Below, piece after piece: positions 52,841 through 61,229 of a stretch of 64,000 nucleotides of DNA. Origin of the DNA: Metarhizobium sp017305935 (GTDB taxonomy: Bacteria; Pseudomonadota; Alphaproteobacteria; Rhizobiales; Rhizobiaceae). The notes beneath the pieces were generated by a model that saw nothing but the letters and a program-made list of their open reading frames with translations, did not search any database and was not told where the DNA came from. Position numbers and translations under genes: made by a program. The stretch lies in NCBI RefSeq assembly GCF_029601685.1, contig NZ_JARRIR010000006.1, forward strand, positions 62,001-126,000. The letters are read 5' to 3'. Positions within the stretch are counted from its first letter, which is position 1. Every line of letters begins with the position of its first letter.

Positions 52841-54792
52841 CGACCGTCCTCGCCGCCGCACCGCGCCCGCTTGCCGGAACGGTCTGGACCGTCCTGCTTG
52901 CCCTTGCCGCCGCAGCCCTTGCGCTTCAGGGCCTTGCCGGCCGGCCGGATCCGGCCGTGCTTTTCTACAGCCTGCTGCCGCGCATCGTCGCGGCGCTGGT
53001 CGCCGGCTTTGCGCTGGGGCTCAGCGGTGCGGTGTTCCAGCGCGCCTTTTCCAATCCGCTGGCCGAGCCCGGCCTGCTCGGCATTTCCGGCGGGGGGATG
53101 CTGGCGCTGGCGGCAAGCCTGGTTTTCGCGCCTGCCCTGTGGACGCATGGCTATCAACTGGTGGCGCTCGGCGGCGCGGGGCTGGCGCTATGCGTGGTGC
53201 TTGCGGTTGCATGGGGGCCGCGCCTGTCCTCGCCGGTGCTGGTGCTCGCTGGCGTCATGATCAATCTCTATTGCGCCGCCGCTTACGCGGTCCTCGTCCT
53301 CTTCAACCATGATTTCCTCGTCAACCTGCTCGCCTGGCAGGCGGGCTCGCTGCAACAGAGCGGCTGGGCGCCCAGCCTGCGCCTGATCGCGGAAGTCACG
53401 GCTGCCACCGTCCTCCTGCTGCTGCTCGAACGGCCCTTGCGGCTGTTGTCGCTCGGCGATGGCGGCGCGGCGAGCCTCGGGCTTTCCGTGCGGCGCATCA
53501 AGCTGATGCTGCTGGTCGCAGCCTCGGTTCTCGCCGCCGTGGTGACGGCGGAATTCGGCCAGATCGGCTTCATCGGCCTCGCGGCGCCGGCGCTCGCCCG
53601 CGCCCTCTGGCGGCAGGCCCAACCCGGCCTGCTGCGCGCCGCCGTCACCGGCGCCCTGCTGCTGCTGTTCACCGACCAACTCATGCGCCTCTTGTCGCTG
53701 GTCGCTGGCGACCTGCCGGTCGGCGCGGCGGCGGGCCTGCTGACCGGGCCGCTGCTCATCCTCCTCGCCCGGCGCAACCGCAGCCAGAGCGAGGCCGCGC
53801 CGACACCCGCGCCAAACCTGTCGCCCCGCCGGCCGGCCCGGGGGCCGGTGCTTATAGCAGCACTTGCCCTTGCCCTGATCGCCGTCTTCCTGTTCGGCCT
53901 GTTTTACGGACGCGGGCCGGAGGGTTTCGGCTTCGTCACCGCCGTCGATCTCGACATCGCCCTGAAATGGCGGCTGCCGCCGCTGCTTGGCGCCAGCGGT
54001 GCCGGCTTCTGCCTGGCGCTGGCCGGGCTGATCCTGCAGCGGCTGCTGCGCAATCCGCTGGCCAGCCCCGATGTGCTCGGCGTCAGCCATGGCGCCGGCT
54101 TTGCCATGGCGCTCGCCTTTCTCGTCCTGCCGGATAGCGGGCTCGGGGCAAAGCTTGTCATCACCACCTTCGGCGCCGGCGCGGCGCTGCTTTTGGTCGC
54201 CGGCTTCGGGCGGCCGCTGCAATTTGAGCCGACGCGCATGCTGCTGATCGGCACCGGCCTCGGCAGTACCGCCAATGCGCTGCTGGTGCTGGCGTTGGCC
54301 AGCGGCGGCCAGCGCGGCGCGGCATTGCTCGGCTGGTTTTCGGGGATCACCGGCGGCATCGATCTCGCTTCTGCGCTCGGCGCCTGCGCGGTCGGCGGCC
54401 TCTCCCTGATCGCTACCTTGTTCTATGCCCGGCCCATCGACCTGATCGCGCTCGGCAATCCGGCCGCCTCAAGTCTCGGCGTGCCGATCGGGCGCACGCG
54501 CCTCGCCGGCCTCGGCCTTGCGGCGCTGGCGACGGCGGCGGGCACCGTCATCGTCGGTCCCATGAGTTTCATCGGGTTGATGGTGCCGCATTTCACCATG
54601 CTGCTCGGATTCCGCAAGACGGCATCCGCCGCCATCGCCAGCGGCCTGATCGGCGCGCTGATGATGGCGGCATCGGAATGGCTGGGGCGGGTGCTCGCCT
54701 GGCCCTGGCCGCTCTCGCCCGGCCTGATCGCTGCCCTCATCGGCGGCCCCTGGTTCCTGTGGCAATTGCGGCGCGGCGGGCGCGAATTTTAA
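52837..54792 (+). CDS. fhuB: FhuB-type fused permease of the siderophore ABC transporter
   Basis: A 651-residue permease made of two FecCD-type halves in one chain (about residues 1-325 and 340-651), as in FhuB. Repeated motifs are GLSGAVFQRAFSNPLAEPGLLGISGGGML in the first half and LAGLILQRLLRNPLASPDVLGVSHGAGFAMAL in the second, each followed by the GxxxFIGLxxPH-type loop (GQIGFIGLAAPALAR, GPMSFIGLMVPHFT). No ATPase gene (fhuC) follows; the next gene is convergent. Confidence 0.92.
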   Translation: MTTVLAAAPRPLAGTVWTVLLALAAAALALQGLAGRPDPAVLFYSLLPRIVAALVAGFALGLSGAVFQRAFSNPLAEPGLLGISGGGMLALAASLVFAPALWTHGYQLVALGGAGLALCVVLAVAWGPRLSSPVLVLAGVMINLYCAAAYAVLVLFNHDFLVNLLAWQAGSLQQSGWAPSLRLIAEVTAATVLLLLLERPLRLLSLGDGGAASLGLSVRRIKLMLLVAASVLAAVVTAEFGQIGFIGLAAPALARALWRQAQPGLLRAAVTGALLLLFTDQLMRLLSLVAGDLPVGAAAGLLTGPLLILLARRNRSQSEAAPTPAPNLSPRRPARGPVLIAALALALIAVFLFGLFYGRGPEGFGFVTAVDLDIALKWRLPPLLGASGAGFCLALAGLILQRLLRNPLASPDVLGVSHGAGFAMALAFLVLPDSGLGAKLVITTFGAGAALLLVAGFGRPLQFEPTRMLLIGTGLGSTANALLVLALASGGQRGAALLGWFSGITGGIDLASALGACAVGGLSLIATLFYARPIDLIALGNPAASSLGVPIGRTRLAGLGLAALATAAGTVIVGPMSFIGLMVPHFTMLLGFRKTASAAIASGLIGALMMAASEWLGRVLAWPWPLSPGLIAALIGGPWFLWQLRRGGREF

Positions 54793-55979
54793 ACCACGCG
54801 GCCGTTTTCGGCGACGAGGCGGCCCTCCTTGAAGACCTTGCGATTCCTCGGCACAGCGACCACGGCCTCCGGCACATGCGCGGCATCGAGCGTCACGAAA
54901 TCGGCCTTGGCGCCGATGTCGAGGCCATAGCCTTCGAGGCGTAGCGCCCTGGCGCCGGCAAAGGTCACCATGTCGAAGGCGGCGGACAGTTCGTCATCCG
55001 TATAGAAACCGGAGCGATAGCCGACGACTTCGGCGCGGCGCAGCATGTCGCCATCGCCATAGGGCCACCAGGAATCGCGGATATTGTCGCTGCCGGCGAA
55101 GACGTTGACGCCCTCGGCGCGCAGCAGCGCCACCGGCGGGAAGGCGTGGTCGCCCGGCGCATTGGTCATGATCGACACGCCGCTTTCGGCAATCAGCGCC
55201 CCGACCTTCTTCGCCGCATCCGCTCCAAGATCGCCAAGCCCATAGGCGTGGCTGACGGCGACGCGGCCCTGCATGCCGAGCGCCGTGGTTCGCGCGCAGA
55301 TCTCCTCGATGGTGAAGACGCCGAGCGTGCCGAAATCATGCAGGTGGATATCGATATCGACGCCATGCTTTTCGGCGACGCCGAAGACGACGTTCAGATG
55401 CGCCTGCGGATCGCGGTCGAAACTCGCCGGATCGAGGCCGCCGACCGCATCTGCCCCGAGGCCGATGGCGGCATCCAGCAGTTCCGGCGTCCCCGGGCTT
55501 TTCAGGATGCCGTTCTGCGGGAAGGCGACAAGCTGGATATCGATGCGGCCGCGATAATCCTCGCGGACTTTCAGAATGGTTTCCAGCGAACGCAGCCCGA
55601 CCGAGCCGTCGACCATCACATGGCTGCGCATCTGCAGGGAGCCATTGGCGATGCAGAGATCGAGTTGGTTGCGGGCGCGCTCGTCCATCGGCGCGGCGGC
55701 GGCCATGTTCTCGGCCTGAAAGGCCACGCGCTCATGCACGTTGAAACCGTTGGTGCAGGGCTTGTGCGGGATCCAGCGGTCGCCGTAAAAGCTGGTGTCG
55801 AGATGGATATGGCCCTCGACAAAAGCGGGAACGACGAGCGCGCCGCCGAGATCCACCGTTTCGGCCGCCGCCGGTCCGGAACCGGACGGCGAAATCGCGG
55901 CAATGCGCCCGTCCTTGACGGCGATGTCACGGAGCGATCCGTCATTGAGCCGCGCACCTGTAAAAAGCCTGTCCATCAC
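54789..55979 (-). CDS. Amidohydrolase family protein (cytosine deaminase-like)
   Basis: A 396-residue metal amidohydrolase: VVPAFVEGHIHLDTSFY (metal His-x-His), IDIHLHDFGTLG, VAVSHAYGLGDLG and FAGSDNIRDSWWPYGDGDML with the metal Asp. The layout matches the cytosine deaminase/N-isopropylammelide hydrolase group (PF07969-like). It would deaminate a cyclic amide or pyrimidine; the substrate is not known. Its 3' end overlaps fhuB by 4 bases. Start is ATG 55979 or 55976. Confidence 0.85.
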   Translation of the reverse strand: MMDRLFTGARLNDGSLRDIAVKDGRIAAISPSGSGPAAAETVDLGGALVVPAFVEGHIHLDTSFYGDRWIPHKPCTNGFNVHERVAFQAENMAAAAPMDERARNQLDLCIANGSLQMRSHVMVDGSVGLRSLETILKVREDYRGRIDIQLVAFPQNGILKSPGTPELLDAAIGLGADAVGGLDPASFDRDPQAHLNVVFGVAEKHGVDIDIHLHDFGTLGVFTIEEICARTTALGMQGRVAVSHAYGLGDLGADAAKKVGALIAESGVSIMTNAPGDHAFPPVALLRAEGVNVFAGSDNIRDSWWPYGDGDMLRRAEVVGYRSGFYTDDELSAAFDMVTFAGARALRLEGYGLDIGAKADFVTLDAAHVPEAVVAVPRNRKVFKEGRLVAENGRVV

Positions 55980-56000
55980 GGATCACCATAGCGTTTTCTT

Positions 56001-56029
56001 GTATGCACTATGATAAAACTATTGCATAC
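56001..56029. promoter_or_regulatory. Inverted repeat before the amidohydrolase gene, GntR-like site
   Basis: GTATGCA (56001-56007) and TGCATAC (56023-56029) form a perfect inverted repeat with a 15-base AT-rich spacer, just upstream of the amidohydrolase start. Each arm resembles a GntR half-site (TTGTATGCA, TTGCATACGA). No GntR gene is adjacent, so the regulator would be encoded elsewhere. Confidence 0.45.
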
Positions 56030-56153
56030 GAAAATCAATCTCGCGGGTAGACGGTTCGGCATCCACAAGGTGCAACCGGATCGAATTGACAGAAATCATC
56101 GGCGGTAAAGTGTGACCATATAACATTAACATGTCTATGCGAGACAAGAATGC

Positions 56154-56182
56154 TTGACGCCGCCCTTCGCCGGGCATTATGT
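56154..56182 (+). promoter_or_regulatory. Putative promoter of the riboswitch-controlled cobalt operon
   Basis: TTGACG (56154-56159) and TTATGT (56177-56182) are 17 bases apart. Transcription would begin near 56190, at the 5' edge of the cobalamin riboswitch, which supports the assignment. The -10 match is moderate. Confidence 0.45.
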
Positions 56183-56184
56183 GC

Positions 56185-56395
56185 GTGTCGACGGTTCCCC
56201 GACCATGAGGTGGAGGGGATTAATAGGGAACACGGTGCGGAAGACCCCAGGAGGGGCCAAGACCGTGGCTGCCCCCGCAACTGTGAGCGGATTGCCTTTC
56301 GTCCCCGGACATCGAAACGATGTCGTGCCACTGCGCCGCAAGGCGCGGGAAGGTAGACGAAAGGCAGATATCTGCGAGCCAGGAGACCTGCCGTC
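56185..56395 (+). promoter_or_regulatory. Cobalamin (B12) riboswitch
   Basis: The conserved B12 aptamer elements occur in order: GGTTCCCC and AATAGGGAACACGGTG, a variable hairpin (CCCCAGGAGGGG), then the B12-box region GCTGCCCCCGCAACTGTGAGCG, GTGCCACTGCGCCGCAAGG with CGCGGGAAGG, and the closing GCGAGCCAGGAGACCTGCC. Cobalamin binding normally shuts off the downstream genes by masking translation or causing termination. It precedes the cobalt-type ABC transporter, so B12 sufficiency would repress metal uptake. Confidence 0.93.
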
Positions 56396-56446
56396 GCGCT
56401 TTGATCCAACGTTACGGGCGGGGATGCCCGGTACAGGAGCCACGCC

Positions 56447-56539
56447 ATGTCTACGCCTCATGCGAGGATATCCTCCTTTTCGCACCCGATTCCCGTCGTG
56501 TCCGCGTCGTTGACCGATCCGCGCCCGCTGCCGGCCTGA
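56447..56539 (+). CDS. Possible 30-codon leader peptide between riboswitch and transporter
   Basis: ATG 56447 has an AGGAG ribosome site 7 bases upstream and runs 30 codons (MSTPHARISSFSHPIPV, then VSASLTDPRPLPA) to a TGA, 44 bases before the binding-protein start. The main gene itself has only a weak ribosome site, so translation here might be coupled to it. There is no homology I recognise; it may be fortuitous. Confidence 0.35.
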   Translation: MSTPHARISSFSHPIPVVSASLTDPRPLPA

Positions 56540-56583
56540 TCGCCGCCTCATCTCATCTCCGAACGAACCGAACGGAATCGTCC

Positions 56584-57618
56584 ATGACCCTTTCCCTTGC
56601 ATCCACCTTGCGCGCGGGCTTCTGCGCCATCGCGCTCGCCGCCAGCGGCCTTGCCGGCCAGGCAGCCTCCGCCGAGACCAGCTATCCGCTGACGCTGACC
56701 AATTGCGGCCGGCAGGTGACATTCACCAAGGCGCCGACCCGCACCGTCTCCATCGGCCAGAGCAGCACCGAGATTCTTTATCTGCTTGGCCTTTCAGACA
56801 AGGTGGTCGGCACCGCCGTCTGGCTTGGCCCGGTGCTGAAGGGTTATGAAGAGGTCAACGCCAAAATCGACCGCCTTGCCGACAACGATCCCAGCTTCGA
56901 AAGCGTCGTCGCCAAGAAGCCGGATCTGGTGACCGCCCAGTTCCAGTGGCATGTCGGCCCTGAAGGCGTGGTCGCCAAGCCCGGCCAGTTCGAAGAACTC
57001 GGCATTCCCGTCTACACCTCGCCCGCCGATTGCATCGGCAAGGACAATACCGGCGGCGGCGACGGCGTGCGCCATTCGGTGTTCACCATGGACCTGATCT
57101 ACCAGGAAATCCGCGATCTCGCCGCCATCTTCAACGTGCAGGATCGCGGCGAAGCCGTCGTTGCCGATCTGAAGAAGCGCGAAGAGGCCGCCAAGGCAAA
57201 AATCGCTTCGGCCGATGGCAAGCTTTCAGCCGTCTTCTGGTTCTCCAGTGCGGAGCTGGACATCGATCCTTATGTCGCCGGCAAAAACGGGGCGCCCGGC
57301 TACATCATGTCGGCGCTCGGCATCCGCAACGTGATCGACAGTGAGGAAGAATGGCCGACGGTCGGCTGGGAAACCATCGCCAAGGCCAACCCGACCATGA
57401 TCGTCGCCGGCAAGATGGAGCGCCGCCGCTTCCCCGCCGATGACATCGCCGTCAAGCATAAGTTCCTCCAGACCGACCCGGTCGCCAGCCTGATGCCTGC
57501 CGTCAAGGAGAAGCATGTCTTCGAGATGGACGCACAGGCGATGAACCCGACGATTCGCACGATCGAGGGCATCGAGGCGCTGGCGGATGCGGTTTCCGCC
57601 ACCGGCCTGGCGAAGTGA
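56584..57618 (+). CDS. cbtJ: Periplasmic binding protein of a cobalt-type ABC transporter (CbtJ-like)
   Basis: A 344-residue FecB/BtuF-class binding protein with a signal peptide cleaved near ASA-ETSYP. Motifs are YPLTLTNCGRQVTFTKAPTRTVSIGQSSTEILYLLGLSDKVVGTAVW, then LADNDPSFESVVAKKPDLVTAQ and the C-terminal FEMDAQAMNPTIRTIEGIEALADAV. Sinorhizobium meliloti CbtJKL, a cobalt transporter of this iron-siderophore class, also lies behind a B12 riboswitch. Cobalt or corrinoid uptake is therefore inferred from regulation, not from the sequence of the protein itself. Confidence 0.8.
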   Translation: MTLSLASTLRAGFCAIALAASGLAGQAASAETSYPLTLTNCGRQVTFTKAPTRTVSIGQSSTEILYLLGLSDKVVGTAVWLGPVLKGYEEVNAKIDRLADNDPSFESVVAKKPDLVTAQFQWHVGPEGVVAKPGQFEELGIPVYTSPADCIGKDNTGGGDGVRHSVFTMDLIYQEIRDLAAIFNVQDRGEAVVADLKKREEAAKAKIASADGKLSAVFWFSSAELDIDPYVAGKNGAPGYIMSALGIRNVIDSEEEWPTVGWETIAKANPTMIVAGKMERRRFPADDIAVKHKFLQTDPVASLMPAVKEKHVFEMDAQAMNPTIRTIEGIEALADAVSATGLAK

Positions 57619-58643
57619 ACCGGACGCTGACCCGATATGCCGTGCCGGGCGCCGCCTTCGCGGCGCTCGGTATCGTCGTCTTGGCGCTCATGGCGGGCGC
57701 CGCGATCGGCGAGACGGCGATCCCCTTCGATGTGGTCGCCAAGACCGTCGCCAACCGTCTGTTCGGCGCGGCCTATGCGCTGGAGCCGCTGGACGAAGGC
57801 ATCGTCTGGAGCTACCGGCTCAGCCGCGCCGTCGTCGCCGCCTGCTGCGGCGCGGCACTCGCGCTTTCCGGCACGGTGCTGCAGGCGCTGCTGCGCAACC
57901 CGCTGGCCGATCCCTATATCCTCGGCATTTCCGCCGGCGCCTCGACCGGCGCAGTCGCGGTCGCCATTCTCGGAATCGGCGCCGGGCTATTCACGCTGCC
58001 GGCCGGCGCCTTCGTCGGCGCGCTCGTCGCCTTCGCGCTGGTGACGCTGCTTGCCGCCCGCGCCGGGCGCGGCAACAGCGCCATCATTCTCGCCGGCATC
58101 GCCGGTTCGCAGCTCTTCAATGCGATGACATCCTTTATCGTCACCAAGGCGGCCAATGCCGAGCAGGCGCGCGGCATCATGTTCTGGCTGCTCGGCAATC
58201 TCTCCGGCATCCGGTGGCCGGATGTCTGGCTGGCGCTGCCGGCGATGCTGGCAGGCCTCGGCGTCTGCCTGTGGTATGCCCGCGCCCTCGACGCCTTCGC
58301 CTTCGGCGCGGAATCCGCCGCGGCGCTCGGCATTCCGGTGCGCCGCGTCTATGTCGTGCTGATCGGCACCTGCGCCATGATGACGGCGGCGATGGTGTCG
58401 CTGGTCGGCTCCATCGGTTTCATCGGCCTTGTCATTCCGCACGCGGCGCGCATGCTCGTCGGTGTCCGCCACAGCTTGCTGTTGCCGGTCGCAGCGCTCG
58501 TCGGCGCCGTCTTCATGATCGGGGCGGATATTCTCTCACGCATCGTCGTGCCGGGCCAGGTATTGCCGATCGGCGTCATCACCGCGCTGTTCGGGGCGCC
58601 GGCATTTGCCCTGCTTCTGGGGCAGAAAGGAGCGCGGCCATGA
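57615..58643 (+). CDS. cbtK: FecCD-family permease of the cobalt-type ABC transporter (CbtK-like)
   Basis: A 342-residue permease starting at GTG within a GTGA overlap: SYRLSRAVVAACCGAALALSGTVLQALLRNPLADPYILGISAGAS and VSLVGSIGFIGLVIPHAARMLVG are the standard FecCD motifs, with about ten helices. It would form a homodimer. It overlaps the ATPase start (ATGA) by 4 bases. Confidence 0.88.
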   Translation: MNRTLTRYAVPGAAFAALGIVVLALMAGAAIGETAIPFDVVAKTVANRLFGAAYALEPLDEGIVWSYRLSRAVVAACCGAALALSGTVLQALLRNPLADPYILGISAGASTGAVAVAILGIGAGLFTLPAGAFVGALVAFALVTLLAARAGRGNSAIILAGIAGSQLFNAMTSFIVTKAANAEQARGIMFWLLGNLSGIRWPDVWLALPAMLAGLGVCLWYARALDAFAFGAESAAALGIPVRRVYVVLIGTCAMMTAAMVSLVGSIGFIGLVIPHAARMLVGVRHSLLLPVAALVGAVFMIGADILSRIVVPGQVLPIGVITALFGAPAFALLLGQKGARP

Positions 58644-59563
58644 GGATTTCGGCACGCGATCTCGCCTGGTCGGTCGGCGGCATCTCCATCGTCCGCGATA
58701 TCTCGCTGGAGATTGCCAGCGGCGAATTCATCGGCATCATCGGCCCGAACGGATCGGGCAAGAGTACGCTGCTCTCGATGCTCGCCGGTCTCCGGCGGCC
58801 CGACGGGGGCGCGGTGACCATCGACGACGTGGCCCTCGCCACCCTTAGCCGCCGGGCGCTGGCGCAGAAACTCGCCTTCGTCGAGCAGCAGGCGGAAACC
58901 ACCGAGCGCATGACCGCCCGTCAGGTGGTCGAACTCGGCCGCACGCCCTATCTGGGCCCACTCTCGCCCTGGGCGGCCCATGACGACGCCATGGTGCGAA
59001 ACGCGCTCGAAAACGTCGACATGGCCGACAAGGCCGGCCGCTTCTGGCATAGCCTTTCCGGCGGCGAGCGCCAGCGGCTGCACATCGCTCGCGCCTTGGC
59101 GCAGGAGCCGCGCCTGCTGCTGCTCGACGAACCGACCAACCATCTCGACATCGGCCACCAGATCGGCCTGCTCGATCTGGTGCGCCGCCAGGGCCTGACG
59201 GTCATCGCCGCCCTGCACGATCTCAACCACGCCGCCATGTTCTGCGACCGCATCGCCGTGCTCGATCGCGGCCGGCTGGTCGCCATCGGCACACCCGCCG
59301 ACGTGCTCACGCCCGATTGCATCCGCGCCGTCTTCGGCGTCGAGGCCGCGGTTTCCGCTGACGAGGTCGGGCGCTGCCACATCCGTTTCCTGCCGCCCTC
59401 CCATCCGATCAAGGACCGACATGACAATCAGAATCGCTTTCCCGACGATAGCCGCCTGCCTGCTGCTGAGCGTTCCGGCGCTGGCCGAGACCTTCGAGGT
59501 GAAGATGCTCAATCGTGGGGAGAAGGGAACGATGGTGTTCGAGCCAGACTATCTCGAACTTGA
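58640..59563 (+). CDS. cbtL: ATPase of the cobalt-type ABC transporter (CbtL-like); 3' end probably frameshifted
   Basis: ATPase with Walker A GPNGSGKST (residues 35-43), signature LSGGERQRL, Walker B LLLLDEPTNHLDIG and switch His in ALHDLNH. The frame runs 307 codons to 59563, but the family usually ends near residue 260. The last 47 residues lie over the pseudoazurin gene in another frame and look non-natural (arginine and glutamate rich). Every other junction in this operon is a 4-base ATGA or GTGA overlap; a TGA at 59422-59424 in the pseudoazurin start would serve if one base were missing just upstream, such as a G in gaccgacatga. So the true end is probably 59424. Confidence 0.8.
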   Translation: MRISARDLAWSVGGISIVRDISLEIASGEFIGIIGPNGSGKSTLLSMLAGLRRPDGGAVTIDDVALATLSRRALAQKLAFVEQQAETTERMTARQVVELGRTPYLGPLSPWAAHDDAMVRNALENVDMADKAGRFWHSLSGGERQRLHIARALAQEPRLLLLDEPTNHLDIGHQIGLLDLVRRQGLTVIAALHDLNHAAMFCDRIAVLDRGRLVAIGTPADVLTPDCIRAVFGVEAAVSADEVGRCHIRFLPPSHPIKDRHDNQNRFPDDSRLPAAERSGAGRDLRGEDAQSWGEGNDGVRARLSRT

Positions 59564-59861
59564 GCCTGGCGACCGCATCCGCTTCATACCCACTCACAAG
59601 AGCCACAATGCCGCGACCATCGATGGCATGATCCCGGACGGCGCCGCCGGCTTCAAGAGCAAGATCAACGAGCCCTTCGAGACCGGCTTCGACAAGGACG
59701 GCTTCTACGGCATCAAATGCTCGCCGCATTACGGCATGGGCATGGTGATGCTGGTCAAGGTCGGCAAGGCGAGCCTGCCGGAAAGCTACCGCGCCGTCGA
59801 CATGCCCGCCCGCGCCAAGCCGCGCCTCGAAGAGCTGTTCCAGCGCGCGTCAAACCCGTGA
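59421..59861 (+). CDS. Pseudoazurin (type 1 blue copper protein)
   Basis: A 146-residue periplasmic cupredoxin with signal peptide (cleavage near ALA-ETF). Copper ligands are His62 in HKSHNAATIDGM, then Cys100, His103 and Met108 in KCSPHYGMGMVM. Pseudoazurins carry single electrons, classically to denitrification reductases. Its place inside a B12-riboswitch transport operon is unusual; it may donate electrons for reducing cobalt or a corrinoid, or share metal control. Confidence 0.93.
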   Translation: MTIRIAFPTIAACLLLSVPALAETFEVKMLNRGEKGTMVFEPDYLELEPGDRIRFIPTHKSHNAATIDGMIPDGAAGFKSKINEPFETGFDKDGFYGIKCSPHYGMGMVMLVKVGKASLPESYRAVDMPARAKPRLEELFQRASNP

Positions 59862-60637
59862 CCGCGAACTACACGCTTAAGGAAGATATCCGTGACTACT
59901 GGTCGCGGCGCTCGTTGACCTTCGACCTCGCCTTCGGCCATCGCATTCCGCCCGGGCCGGAGCTCGAGGCCTGGGGCGACGCGGTGACGCGGGCGCTGGG
60001 GGACAGGCCACTCTCGGTTCTCGAACTCGCCTGCGGCACCGGCGAGGTCTCGAACGTGTTGATGTCGCGCGGCCATAGGGTGACTGCGCTGGATTTCTCC
60101 GAGGCGATGCTGAGTGTCGCCCGCGCCAAGCATGCCGGCCGTGACCAGGTGCGTTTCATCCTTGCCGATGCCGAAAACACCATGGAGCCGGATGGACTTT
60201 ACGACGCCGTCGTCTGCCGGCATCTGGTCTGGACACTCACCCGGCCGGAAGAGGCCTTCGCCGACTGGTTCCGGGTGCTGAAGCCCGGCGGCAGGCTGCT
60301 GGTCTTCGACGGCGACTGGGCCAACCCGACACGCCTTGGCCGCTTGGCCGGCATGACCATCAAGATCATAGACCGCCTCAAAGGCGAAGACCCGCATTAT
60401 GACGGCGCAATGGGCGACCGCCACCGAAGCATCATGTCGCGGTTGCCCTTCGGCCATGGCCTGACGGCCGGCGAACTGGCGGCGCTTCTTCGCCGCACGG
60501 GTTTCGTCGGGCTCGACATCGCCTCGCACGCACCGATCGCCGCCGCGCAGCGCAGAACGGCGGATCTGCGCAACTGCCTGCGCACCCTGCTTTATCGCCG
60601 TTTCATTCTCTCCTGCCGCAAGCCGGATGCGGGCTGA
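59858..60637 (+). CDS. Class I SAM-dependent methyltransferase
   Basis: A 259-residue methyltransferase starting at GTG in a GTGA overlap with pseudoazurin. The SAM-binding motif is VLELACGTGEVS (residues 54-65), followed by VTALDFSEAMLSVARAKHAG, VRFILADAENTMEPDGLYDAVVCRHLVWTL and FRVLKPGGRLLVFDGDW. It resembles UbiE/MenG-type enzymes, but its substrate is unknown. Coupling to the cobalt transporter suggests work on the imported compound or on a metallophore. Confidence 0.87.
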   Translation: MTANYTLKEDIRDYWSRRSLTFDLAFGHRIPPGPELEAWGDAVTRALGDRPLSVLELACGTGEVSNVLMSRGHRVTALDFSEAMLSVARAKHAGRDQVRFILADAENTMEPDGLYDAVVCRHLVWTLTRPEEAFADWFRVLKPGGRLLVFDGDWANPTRLGRLAGMTIKIIDRLKGEDPHYDGAMGDRHRSIMSRLPFGHGLTAGELAALLRRTGFVGLDIASHAPIAAAQRRTADLRNCLRTLLYRRFILSCRKPDAG

Positions 60638-60787
60638 TGCAGATCGGTGAAAATTCCTTGAGGACCACCGGCAAAATTGCGCCAGGACAAAGAGGTATTC
60701 TCGCAAATAGCGAAAAACTCCTCCCCAGGCGGCCGCTTTGCAAGCCGGCCACCGGCTGATAAGACGACGCAAACGAAAGGCAGCAAA

Positions 60788-61171
60788 ATGCATCGAACGG
60801 CGGGAAACAGACGGATCGGCGTGGCGCTTGCCGCCGCGATCGTCCTGTTCCTGCAAGGCCTGTTCGGTGCCTATGCCAACGCCGCATTCGTCGCCACCGC
60901 GCCGCTGGATGTCTTCGGCAATCCGCTCTGCGTCACGATGCCGGACGAAACCGGCCTGCCCGGCAAGCATGATCCCGCAGCCATGCCCGGCTGCTGCACG
61001 CTGGCCTGCCAACCCGCCGCGTCGCTGCTTCCAACGGAACCGGCCGGAGAGATGCTCGCCGTCTCCGGGGCGTGGATTGCCATCGGCCCGCTACTGCCGC
61101 GCGCGCTCGCGCTTCCCCGCCATGCCAGCCATGCACCCGGGAATCCCCGCGCGCCGCCGCTTTGCGCATGA
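60788..61171 (+). CDS. DUF2946-type small exported protein
   Basis: A 127-residue protein with an N-terminal hydrophobic segment (IGVALAAAIVLFLQGLFGAYANAAF) and a central cysteine pattern CVTMPDETG...MPGCCTLACQP, as in DUF2946 proteins that occur near copper genes. AAAGGC precedes ATG 60788. Adjacent to a PCu(A)C chaperone, a copper-related periplasmic role is likely but unproven. Confidence 0.72.
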   Translation: MHRTAGNRRIGVALAAAIVLFLQGLFGAYANAAFVATAPLDVFGNPLCVTMPDETGLPGKHDPAAMPGCCTLACQPAASLLPTEPAGEMLAVSGAWIAIGPLLPRALALPRHASHAPGNPRAPPLCA

Positions 61172-61229
61172 AACAGGCCGTCATGGCCATCATTCCATTT
61201 TCATGCAGACCATTTTCGGGGAGTTACCC

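Noticed and set aside
52837..54792. FhuB as two separate permease genes
   Set aside because: The frame is continuous across both halves, and fused FecCD halves are normal for FhuB.
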